Below, in pieces: positions 12,201 to 24,200 of a DNA stretch of 64,000 bases (its first letter is position 1; every line of letters begins with the position of its first letter). The notes beneath the pieces were generated by a model that saw nothing but the letters and a program-made list of their open reading frames with translations, was not told the origin of the DNA and made no database searches. This stretch comes from Branchipolynoe longqiensis (lineage: Eukaryota; Annelida; Polychaeta; Phyllodocida; Polynoidae): the NCBI GenBank assembly GCA_030323885.1, contig CM059203.1:3968001-4032000 (forward strand). The letters run 5' to 3'. Position numbers and translations under genes: made by a program.

Positions 12201-15200
12201 CTATGCTTTCTTATGAGGCCCAGTTAATTTCTATGCTTTCTTATGAGGCCCAGTTAATATCTATGTTTTCTTATGAGGCCCAGTTAATTTATATGCTTTC
12301 GTATGAGGCCCAGTTAATTTATATCCTTTCTTTAAAGTTGCAAACCGATGGTTTTGAGTTTTTGCCATTTTCTGAGATACATATATTAAATTAATCATTA
12401 AATTCTGTTTTACTCTAGTTTGAATTAATTTAAATTTCAAATGGCTAACTTAATTTAATGCAAAAACATGCCAAATGAATTTTATCAAGCACCTCAAAAC
12501 TTTGGCTCCATAGGCTTCAGCAGTAACAAGTTCTATTAAATTGATGTATACTTCTCTGTATAAAGTATACTTCTCTGTATAAAGTATACTTCTCTGCAGC
12601 AACACATGTTTAATAAGTGCACCAGTAGTGACCCAGATAGCACACAGTCGTCGGCCCGACGGCGGCCGCTCCGTCGGCCCGACGGTGGAAAACGCCGTCG
12701 GGCCGACGTTGTTTTGTCCAACCTCCCGCCGTCGTAATAAATTACAAAACTTTTACAAAATAATCTAAGCATATTAATAAACAAACCTGTTAAATAATTC
12801 CTTTAAATTCCTCCGATTTCTGGCGTTATTTGTTCAAATAGAACGCTGTCCAACGATCGCACGTGTTGTGCTGGCCACTCGAGCCGGCGACTCGAGTCAG
12901 GTGGGGATTCGAAGTAAACAAACCGCATCGGATGATTCAAATCGTATTAACACGAATAATTCCATTAATACTTCGTAATAAATTACAAAACTTTTACAAA
13001 ATAATCTAAACATATTACTAAACATACCTGTTAAATAATTCCTTAAAATTCCGGGTAATTCTGGAGTTATTGGTAGAAAAAGAACACTGATCAACAAACG
13101 CACGTGTTCCGCTGGCGACTCGAGCCGAAATCCAAATTTAAAGAACTGCGCATGCGCCGCCCACCACCGTCGGGCCGACGATGGCCCGACGGTATACCAA
13201 GTGTGGAAAATTAATGCAAACCTGCGGCGGCCCACCACCATCGGGCCGACGATGGCCCGACGGTGAATCAAAAGTGGAAAGGGATTGAACCCTAATGTCG
13301 GAAATCAACCGGCGGCCCGACGGTGGCCCGACGGTGGCTCACAAGTGGAAAAGGATTGAAACCTCAGGTCGGGACACCACCGTCGGGGCGACGGTGGCCC
13401 GACGGTGTACCAGACGTGGAAAATGAATGCAAACCTGCGGCGGCCCACCACCGTCGGGCCGACGGAGGCCCGACGGTGGACCGACGGCTCAAAAGTGGAA
13501 ATTTGGATTGAACCCAAATGTCGGAACACCGCCGTCGGGCCGACGAAGGCCCGACGGTGACTCAAAAGTGGAAAGGGATTGAACCCTAACGTCGGAAATC
13601 CACCGGTGGCCCGACGGCGGCCCGACGGTGGAAAGTCGATCGCGACGGTGCGACCAATAGCCGACGTCGGCCCGACGGCTCTGTGCTATCTGGGGAAGTT
13701 GGACAAATTAGTCTGTTTATCGTTTTACGTCCTAACAACATGTAAGGTAATGCGAGGACGTGGGTTACATAAGTAGAATCTAATCTAAATAAGTGTTTTG
13801 CTTTTGAAATTCTATTGTTGTCATCGGACTCTGCATCTGTAACTGATCTCATTTCTCTTGTTTCTTTCTCCGAAGGTTGCCGATAGTGCAGGGTGGCACT
13901 TTCATATTCGTCTCGCCGATTGTGACTCTTCTTAATCTCCCGATGTGGAACTGTGAAGCCGCAAGAGCAGGTAAATCGTGAACAAAATATAGCCTGTTCT
14001 GCATATTCTGATGAAAACAAAACTTTCAAAACCAAAACAATTCCTATATTCGATCCTACATCAGGTAGGGACCACCATTGTATTTTCAAGCTGTCTCAGT
14101 TTCTCAAGGTGTATTGAAAAAAATCACCTTGATATTCAGACTCATGGCGACTTTATAGTGCTGCCCCACTGGGAGACCAGGCTGCCAACACCATGACCTG
14201 AAACCGTACGCAGTCACATTATCCTGATACTGAGCCAACCCGTACTTGCCCTATCCTAATAATGCTGAGCGCCTAACTAGGAAACGACAAGTATCAATTT
14301 TGTAAGTCATTGGTTCCATGAGAATTGTGCAAGCTGTTAGTCATCGGATCGATCCTTCTCAGTGGATCCATTTGCAGTTTGGACTATTTTCCACTTCAAC
14401 CAGTGGTCCACAACTGGTTCCTCAAAGGTATGTGTTGTGCTGTCTGTGGGAAAGTGCATATAAAAGACCCCTTGCTGCTTATTGGAAAGAGTGGCCTATG
14501 TAGTGGCAGTGGGTTTCCTCCAAAGAAATATGTCAGAATGACTATATGTTTGACGTCCAATAACCGATGATACGGAAATCAATGTGCTGTAGAGGTGTCA
14601 TTAAATAAAACAAGTTTCTTTTTTTCCCAGCCCAGGCAAGTTTGCTGAACGCCACATCATCCCCTGTTTCCATGGCAACAACAGAGAGCTTGACCGGAGA
14701 ACCACTATGGATGCCACGGATTAGAGAAGTAAGGTCAATATAAATTGCTTGTTTTTTTTTTCCAACTGTTTTTAGTTTCTGTCAGTTTCTGAGATAAATA
14801 TATTATATTGATCGCTATAACCTATCTTTCTCTAGTTTGAGGTAGCTTATATTTTAAATAGCTAACTTAAGAGATATTTGAAGTGTAACCAATGTAAAAT
14901 TAGTTTTCAATCAATCAATCAATCAATAGGATACAGCTATAATAGGCCTTGGACCTGTTAGCCGCTCTTAATTAATAGAAATGGAGACAGTTCTTCAGAT
15001 GTGGTCGATCGTAGCAACTGTCACTGGCTCCAAGATATATGTAATGCTTGACCAGTGTGCATCCAGTCGGGACTTGAAACAGTTCACCGACTCTGCTGCT
15101 ACGACACTCTCCGGCAGGTCATTCCACAGGTCAACCACCCTAAAGCCGAAAAAGTTGTGTCGCAGGTCCAGTCTGGAGTACCGCTTCCTCAGCTTCAGGG

Positions 15201-18200
15201 AGTGCCCTCTGGTCCGGGTGTTGGAGTCTCTGATAAGGGGGCCGCCTGTCTTGTAGATACCATGGAGATATTTGAATACTTCAATCATATCCCCCCGGGC
15301 CAATCTGTAGTACATGCTTGGGATCTTCAAATGACGCATACGTTGTTCATAGGGTATTTCATTGAATCCATGTACAAGCTTGGCAAGCACGCCAAAACTC
15401 TGACACCATAGACTTCTCCACAGAACAGGTTCTATTAATTTGGCTCGTATTCCATTCTATATGGTGACATGTTTTATAAGTGTACCAGTATCTAAGTTAG
15501 ATATATAGAAGCAAATCTAGATGATTGTTTTGGTTTTAAAAATTTGATGTTTTCATCGGACTATGTTAAACATCCTAGCCATATTAGGAAACGTACCTAG
15601 TTGTAATTGTGTACTCATTTGGACTTAATAGTGCTGCCTCAATGGGAGCCAGCACCATAACGCAATATCTCAGTCAGTTACTATGGCAAGGGATGGTTAG
15701 TTGTGTCAGGATAATTCACGAAGACGAGACATTAGTGGTTTATAGTGTTTTTTTATTGCTGACACGGAAAGAACCATCAAGTTCATTATGGTTGGCTATA
15801 TGTTCAATAATTTCCCCCGAGCCCTCAGTCTTCCTTTTTGGTGTGACCGGGTGGGACTCGAACCCTCAACCCCACCCGTATATGGTCCTTTTTGAGGTGT
15901 GGGTGGGTGGGAGAAGAAAGGCGGTGATGTGGTGCTGATGGCGAGTTAAACGGTTGTGGGGAGTTTGAAATCAGTTTCTGTATTCGCCACGGGGCATTCC
16001 TCAAGGTGGCGCCACAGTAGGGGCAATGGCCGCCAGGTTGGTTTGGTCGTAATGCGAAGCATTGCATTTGATGCGTGGAGAGGAAGAGACCCTCCTCCGC
16101 CCCGGGCTGTCGCGCGGCATTCTCGCCTCACACGATGCCCGCTGCTTACCTCTCCCTCGCCCTCCCCCGGGCCGGCTGCTTTCACACCTCACCTGCCGTC
16201 GCCCTCCACCCCTCCCTTATAAGGCCGCCCGCCGGCCTCCCTCAGTCACTCGCCCTCCAGCCTCCTAGACGCTCTGCCATTTCCTACTCTGGCCTTCACC
16301 TCGGACCGTTGGCCGTCACCTCGGACCTCGGGCCGTTTCTCCACCTCGGACCGCTCCAAACACCAGCATCATGCCCAGAAGCGAGGGGATGCCACCGCCC
16401 ACCCCGGGGCGGCGGACGGCGTACAGCACACCGCCCGTCCCAGCACCTCGGGCACACGTCGCCGGGGGGGCGCACCCTCCCCCGCCACCTCAAGCACCAC
16501 CACCCGCCCCGAGGCGGCGGACGGCGTACAGCACACCGCCCATCCCAGCACCTCGGGCACACTCGCCTTCCAGCCCTCCTCCAGCCCTCCTCCTCTTTGG
16601 CTCTCCACCTTCTGTCATCTTCACCTCGGACCGTTGCATCCCCTCGGGCCGCTCCAGCATGCCCGGACACGGAAAAGGGAAGGGCCACAAGAGCTCCCGG
16701 GCGACCGCCATGGCCACGCCGGGACCCTCCTCGGGCTCGCCGGGAGGCGCCTCACCCTCTTCGGCCCCGGCGTCTCCCTCGGCACCCTCGGACCGCGACT
16801 CGGGCACCGACACGACCGCGATGCTCAAGGCCCTCCACCACCTCGAGGCCCTCCAGCACCTCACTACCGCCCGCATGGACGCCCTGGAGTCGGGGGGACC
16901 CCGAGGCCCACCGGAGACCCCCTCACCTGCGCCGAGGCGCCAAGCCGCCTACACCTCGGCGCCCGCCCCAGCACCTCAGAGTGGCCAGGGTCTGAGGCCG
17001 AGGTGCTGGCGAGCAGGTTGCCCTGGCGGAGCAGTGTGCTGTAACCCAGTGTTAGGGCGGCTATCAGCACTGCCGCGTCAGAGCCTGCTGGGGCGAGGAA
17101 GTTTATGACTCGGCGGAGCTGGATCGGCGTGATGGGCGGGGCCTGTGTTATGACATGTTGGGAGAGTCTATGCACTCCTCTTTTCATCAGCATGACGGGA
17201 TAGGTGGCAAAGCCTGCAGGGCATCCACCCAGGAGGAGGACCCAAATTCTCGCCCCACTGATGTACTTCATCACGTTGCCAGGGGACCGGAGGGTTTCTT
17301 TCAAGTGTAGGATGCATGTGAGGACGTCACACTGCGATGGGGCTAGGGGGGCGGCACCATGGGCCGCCGTGAACTGTAGATACTTCTTCACCTGGGTAGA
17401 CTTGTTCCGCAGGTGCCGCCCGCCAGCCCTGCGAAGTACACCTCCAGTAGGTGGTTGTGTTGGTCTTGTGTGTAACCTGGGGACAGAGAGCCAATTTTAG
17501 TCGAATGTACCCAGGTGATACTATAGGTCTTTAGAGAAAACACTATCAAATGTGATATTAAGGTCATCAGTGAGTCTCGCTGCTCTGTCACATGCCTGGG
17601 GGTCGAGATTGTCAGTGTTGATGACGATGTTGTAGTCTTCGGGGTGTGGTGGTGCGAGCGCCTTCATGGCCACAACCAGCTTCATGGCTTCGAGGTGTGC
17701 AATGTTGGTATACCAGTCGGTCATGCAGTCAGGGTAGGTGAATGAATAAAAGTGAGTCCGTGAGAATGCCCCCCCGGCCTTCAAAGAGGAGTCACATTCT
17801 ATCACCCATTCAGGCTTGTTCTTGGTTTCTAGTAGGACGAGTCCGTTGGTCCTGTCTGTGAATTCGAGGAACCACCTGATGTCATTCTTAAGCTCGTTGG
17901 GGACGTCGTGCTTCCCGGTGTGTGGGGCGTCGCGAAGTGCGTCGAAGATCCTCGACATGAAGCGCCTGGCCGGCTCCATGCTGGAGTCTTCCGACCAGTC
18001 TCTGGAGTTCTTTACGGGACGCCTTCTGTCATGTCATCCATGTTTGGCAGTCTTTGAGTATCTCGTTGAGCTTGTCGTGGGGGATCGTGACGTTCATGTC
18101 ATCTGCTGATATGACAAATCCTAGCCACTCGATCACCTTGGTGGGTGGACTGCACTTACTGGGTGACATCTGGAGGCCAAGTCACTCAGCGAGTTGCATG

Positions 18201-21200
18201 ATGTCATCATAGGCTGCCTGTGCGGCCTCCCTTGTGGGTGCCACACCCACAAAATCATTGAGATAACAGTGCACGTAGTGGTTCTTCTTCCGCAGCAGGT
18301 ACACCACCGCGTTCGTGGTGCGGGCGCATGCCATGGATGATGTCCTGCATCCGAAGGGGGGAGCTATGTCTGTGTAGTATTGGCCGGCGAGGATGATTCC
18401 GAGGAATGGGGTGGAGAGGGGGCAGGTCCTGAGCTGCCGATATGCCCTGGCGAGGTCGGCACACCGTAGGTAACATCCAGTGCCCAGTCGCGCCACCTCG
18501 TTGGCAGCGTCCATCACATTTGGGAGACTGTAGGACCTCGGCTCGCCTTGGTAGGCACGCCTCATGATGCCTGCATTGATGCTGTTTGACCTGGGCCACC
18601 TGAGGTCGACGATGACACGCCTGTCTGCAGTGTTCTTTTTGGGGCGTGTCATCATCGGGCTGGTCTGGGACCATGGGCCGAACGGTGGGCGGGGGAAAGG
18701 GCCGAGGAGGGCACCATGCCTGATCTCGGTCTCAATGTATTGGTGTATGTAGGTGAGGTGGGCGGGGTCCTCGTTGTGGTTGCTGGTGGTTGGGGTGGGG
18801 GGCTGGGCAGCCGTGTAGTCGACCGGCCACCCAAACTCCAGGAAGTCTACGACCTGCTCGTCGTGGTAGCCGGTCAGCAGTCTTCTCCATTCATTAATGA
18901 CGAGTCCCGAAGGTATGGGGACCTTGGCCTTGAGGTAGTTGGGTAGTGCTGTCAGGCGTACCTGGCTGTATATGTCCATGTATGCTGTGTGGCCGGCCCA
19001 TAAGTCGACGAGTGGGTAGGGCCGTATGCGGTTAAGAGTGGGTCTGTAGTCAAGGGGGGTGACAAGGGGGTGTGGCCCGGCTCCATCACCCGCGTTACCA
19101 CTATCGATCGGGGCGGCAGCGCCATCAGAGTCATATGTGATAACATCAACTACAGTGCTCTCTCCCTCAGGGGCGTTGCCCCATGTGAGAGCATCGGGGT
19201 CAGCTGAGGTCAGTGGGTGTGGCCCCTGTCCGCCGCTGTCGTTACTATCAAGGACGGGGCCGGTAGTATTATCAAGGTCACGTGTCATAACATCAACTGC
19301 ATCGTTGGTATTTCAAGTTGGGTTACCTTGTGTGCGGGCGTGGGTGTCCGTGGTGGGGATCTCGCTCTGTCGTGAGTATGTGTCGTCGCGGGTGTCGGGT
19401 TGTCTGAGGTTGTTTACATCGTGGTCGGCCATTGTTGTTGACATGGCTTCAGTTACGGATGTACCCGCTGCTCCTGGAGTGTCGCCACCATCGCGGCCGT
19501 GGCTGGTGGCTGGCGGCTGGTGGCCATCTTGTATCGGGGCCGTCAGTGTCGCCACCTTGCGTGGTGTGTGGTGCCTGTTCAGCCGATACTCTGGGGTTCA
19601 CCCAGGATATGGTAATCCCTGCCCTATCATCACCGTCGGTGCCACTAACGCCATAATCCGATGGGCCCTGATTGGTAGTGTCAGTAAGAGTGTGGCAGCA
19701 TTGGTTACCGCGGTTTGCTGTCATGCTTGCACGCCTGTATATTTCGCGTGCACATATGGTTACTTTGGCAGGGGTTTCACAGTTCATAATCACACTTTTA
19801 CGGGGAATGGGGACCGTTACGCCTTCCCTGCTGCTCGTCGTGCATTGATATTCGTCGTCAGTGTCTGGTTCTCCAGGCTCCGCATTATCGTCGTCCATGT
19901 ATGACGCGGAGCCGTTTACTGAAAACCCTGAGCCGGCTGTTGGCTCGTGGCAGTGTTCATTCCAGCAGCTTTCTTCTCGAGGAAACGCTTTTTGTTTATA
20001 CAGTCCCTCTCCTTGTGCTGGTTCGCACGGTGATATTTATTGGCACACCACATGCAGACGTGCGCCTTTTTGTCGGGGATCTCACCGTGTGTTGATGAGA
20101 AAGTGCACTCAGTCCCCCAGCTCCATGGCCGGCAGGGCTTCCCGTCCGTGTCGCAGTTGAATTCCGGCCGGCCATCATTGTAGCTGTTCGCCGTGGTGGC
20201 TGCCTGGCCCTGGGTGGCTGCAGCGGTGCGGGCTGTGTTGTATTGGCGGCTAGTGTTACGGCTGGTAACCCTAGTGCCTTCCGCGAACGCATCGCGCTGG
20301 GTGTCCTTAATGGCACACTGGTCTCCCCACCCGTATGGAAGGTGGCCATTGTCTATCATATTAAACACGTCCTCCGACCAAATCCGGCACGTTTCCCATT
20401 CCCATGATGCGGCCATGGTGGCCAACTGATGCATGTGGTCGATAATCGGGTCGCGCCAGCTGGCAGGCACCTCAACCACCTTAATCATGTTACAGAGTGC
20501 TGCGAAATACTCAGGCACTGTGGCTTCTGCCCTTTCTGTCTCTTTTCACCCCTAACTACGAACTAGTGAGGTAATAAAGCGGTTTTACCTCGACTGTTAC
20601 CGATTGCCGTCCCGGCCGCGGTTAGGATCTCTTGTATGGCCTCAGTGTTATCGGGCTGTGTACTGTCACCCGTGAGGCGCGCTGAGTGGAAGCGACCACG
20701 TGCGTAGCTGTCACTCCTGTCACATGTGCTGGTATACTGCGTCTCCTCCGTGTGGAAATGTCTGGGATCGTCCGGGTGTGCGCGCAATACTCGTCGGGGT
20801 GTGGGGCCCGACTTAAAGATGTTGCACTCCTTTGTTAGCTGGCGCGGCCGAGGTAGTGCGCGTTGGCGATCATCAGTGTCAACTTCGCTGTCAACTGCTC
20901 GGGCGGGCTCCGCACCACGTGCATGCCCGTCTAAGTCCTCCTCACATTCATCCTCCTTCATCCGTTGATTAGCCTCAATGGCATCCATCCTCTCGTCCAT
21001 CCGATTCATTGGGTCACTTTTGAGGTCTGCCATGGCCTCCCACATGGCTAGAAGTACACTAATGTCCGCTCCAGCGTGTGTTGATGCTGCCGCTGTCGGT
21101 GGTGTCAGTGCTGGGGCCGCCTGGTGCGTATTCGCTTTATGCTTGCCGGCCCGGTGAGCTACTCCTGCGGCCACACTGTGACTGTCGTTATGTTTGTCCG

Positions 21201-24200
21201 CGTTATTCGCCTTTGGGCGCCCTCTCTGCTTGGGGGCGGTCGGCTGCTTGTTGTTGCCTCCATCCTTTTGTGCTGGTGTCTTTGATGGAGGCATGATTTT
21301 CGTTGCGTGGCGTGGCGTTATGTGAGGAGAAGAAAGGCGGTGATCTGGTGCTGATGGCGAGTTAAACGGTTGTGGGGAGTTTGAAATGAGTTTCTGTATT
21401 CGCCGCGGGGCATTCCTCAAGGTGGCGCCACGGTAGGGGAAATGGCCACCGGGTTGGTTTAGTGTTATCGGTTCAGTACAGAGGGCGTCTCCGTCGCGAA
21501 TTATTCATGTTATGCTAACATGTACAATGGGACTGGGTGGAAAATCGGGTCATGGTGCAGGCGTCCTGATCTCCCAGTGGGACAGCACTATAAAGTCGGC
21601 ATGAGGTCACAATGTCAAAGGTCGGTAAACCTGATATGACCTATAGATATTGCCAGGATGTAAAAATCCAACAAATAAACAAAACCAGACATTATTTAGT
21701 ATTGACTCCTCCACCCACCCACCACTAGTTTAAGTGTTCCGGTGGGTGAACCTGTCCTCTTGTATACGTGTACAAATAGTTGGAATTGGAAATGGGTGGT
21801 CGCTTATCTGTAGATAACGAGATGGGGTGGCCAAATGAGTTGAGTGTCCGTCCGTCTCCTGTTTTGGTAGGTTGTGGGATTTCCTCCCCTGTTTCGAACC
21901 CTGGTCGAGTCAAACCGATGACTACAAAATTGATACTTGCCGCTACCTAGCCTGGCACTCAGCATTACTAGTAGAATAAGGCAAGGAGCGGTGGAATGAG
22001 GAAGACCAATTGTTCGCGATGGAAATGTTCCTTGCTTAATCAACTAATTTAAGAAAAGAAAAGACCCAATAAAAACCCTTAAAATATGGAATTAAAATTT
22101 TTTTTAAATACCCGAACATGTACTTCATTACAAGTAAGAGTAATTACTCCAAAGGGTTCTTCATAAAGGCACTGTCACATTAGGTTTTTTTTGCGGGAGC
22201 GTATGGCGGCGTAGGCGCATTACGTAACATACGTCGGCATATGCCGCCATACGCTACACATACGCCGTCATGTGCCGGCCTATGCCGGCTTACGCCGTTG
22301 TACGCCGCCATATGCTTTCTCCTGTCCGTCCATCCAAATTTGTTTGTGCATGCTAAAAGAATCTCGACCTATGGGAGCGTATGGTTCATACGCTACTCAT
22401 ACGCTTCTCATACGCCGGCATACGCTCCTCGTACGCTAGGGGTACTAAATCTCGGCACTGTCCCCTTCCCTCCCCCTCCCTCCGTCCTTCCCTCGTCCAT
22501 CCGTCCTCCCTCACTCCCTCACTCCCTCCCTCACTCACTCTTTCACTTAATAGAAGGGCTGATTTGGTAAGGGCGCTGGCTGGCTTCCCGGTGTGGAAAA
22601 TCATATGTTCAAACCATGGCCGAGTCAAACCAATGACTTACAAAATTGATACGTGTCACTACCTAGCCTGGCGCTTAGCATTAATAGGATAGGGCAAGGA
22701 CTGGTTTATTCAGTATCCGGATAAAGTGACTGAGTGGGACATCAGGTCATGGTTTTGGTGGCCTGGTCTCCCAGTCAAGCCAGCACTAGAAAGTCACCAT
22801 GAGTGTGCACTGTCACAAGTCAGTACCCGTCCTGGGCCTATATGTATGAGACCGGGTTAGCGGTCGTAACCCTCCGTCGTGCGGATTTCCCGGGTTAGCA
22901 GCAAAAACTGCATATGTATGTGTCCGAGTTAAACTAACTGGGGGAGCGTAAAGTCGCCTGCACTAACCCCATGCGAAAGGAGGGTTAAAGGTGGGGTTAG
23001 GCACCGACTCGGGCCAAATCTATTCAATGCGACCATATTTAACAGAATTAGATACGAAATAAGTGAAATTTGATCAATTTAACCCTAAATTCGAAGTGTT
23101 ATTAAGGCTACCGCCGCATTGGCGGCGATATTAATAGTTATATTTTCGAATCGACGAAGGTGCAGTAAACAAACCGCCGCCGCCGCCAGTATGGAAAGCG
23201 ACGTCGATGCGGTGGCGGTGGCGATTTGTTTACTTTACGTTCGTCGATTCGAAAATATAAATATAAATATCGCCGCCAATGCGGCGGTAGCCTTAATAAC
23301 GCTTCGAATTTAGGGTTAAATTGATAAAATTTCACTTATTGCGTATGTAATTCTGTTAAATATGATAGCATTTAATATATTTGAGCCTAATATATGGCTA
23401 CAAACGCAGAGGGATTTCCCAAATCTATAAATAACTGAAACGTTAGCTAACCCGCGCATGCTTTGGTCTCATACATCCCCCGTGACACATTTGGAACACC
23501 GGGTTTAGATAACCCGGGACCCTCCTTTAACCCTGGTACGGTTAAAAATTGGCTCATACATATGGGCCCTGGCTGATGTGACCTTAGATGTTGCCAGGGT
23601 GCATAAAGCTCCATCAAACACTAAACAACTCTTTCGTTGTAGGTACAAGGCGCCATCATCCTGGCGTCACTCTTCCAGATGGTTATCGGCTTCTCAGGAG
23701 TCATCGGCCTGATGCTGCGCTTCATTGGTCCTCTGTCCATTGCGCCCACCATCACTCTGGCTGGGCTCGCCCTGTTCGATATCGCAGCTTCCAAGTCCCA
23801 GGGCCAATGGTGGATCACCCTGGTGTAGGTCACCTTGAAATAGAGTTCACTTCTAACCCTCACCCTTACCCCCCCCCCCCCCCCCCCCCCCCCCCAACTC
23901 TTCCAACCCCTCCAACCGCCATCCTAACTTCAAAACCAAGCAGGACATGAACTTTCCTTCTGTTTTTTTTCTTGTTTAAAAAAAAGAGATTTATACTGCC
24001 TATCATGGATAAGTCTGAATAGACCTGTTTTCAGCATTAGACAGTTTATCGATAGATTGTTTGTTTGTTTGTTGTTGTTTTACGTCCTAGCAACATCTAA
24101 GGTCATATCAGGACGGGTACCGACTTGTAACAGTGCGCACTCCTGGCGACTTTATAGTGCTGTCCCACTGGGAAACCAGGCTGCCGGCACCATGACCTGG

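Larger units (their letters stand above)
15840..21530 (-). mobile_element. Tyrosine-recombinase (DIRS-order, PAT/Ngaro-like) retrotransposon, decayed
   Basis: Read on the minus strand it holds, in order, a Gag-like region, RT, RNase H and a tyrosine recombinase, with no integrase or protease. That order defines DIRS-group elements. The ends at about 15911-16045 and 21329-21465 are direct repeats of each other, which fits PAT/Ngaro-type split direct repeats and not the inverted ends of DIRS-1; no DAM-like methyltransferase is visible, also as in Ngaro/PAT. Frameshifts, a TGA inside RT and loss of the recombinase C-terminus make it inactive. It lies antisense in SLC23 intron 4. Confidence 0.85.

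Noticed and set aside
11927..12394. A 155-codon ORF with a repeating decapeptide ([10 protein letters not shown])
   Set aside because: It is the translation of a 30-bp tandem repeat whose length is a multiple of three; no start context, splice structure or homology.
16371..17108. Host proline-rich protein gene in the GC-rich block
   Set aside because: It lies within a retrotransposon, ends by running into antisense recombinase sequence, and its only recognisable similarity is to Gag of that element group.
18182..19288. A still functional reverse transcriptase gene
   Set aside because: In-frame TGA, downstream frameshifts and Asn in the catalytic YxDD-type box.
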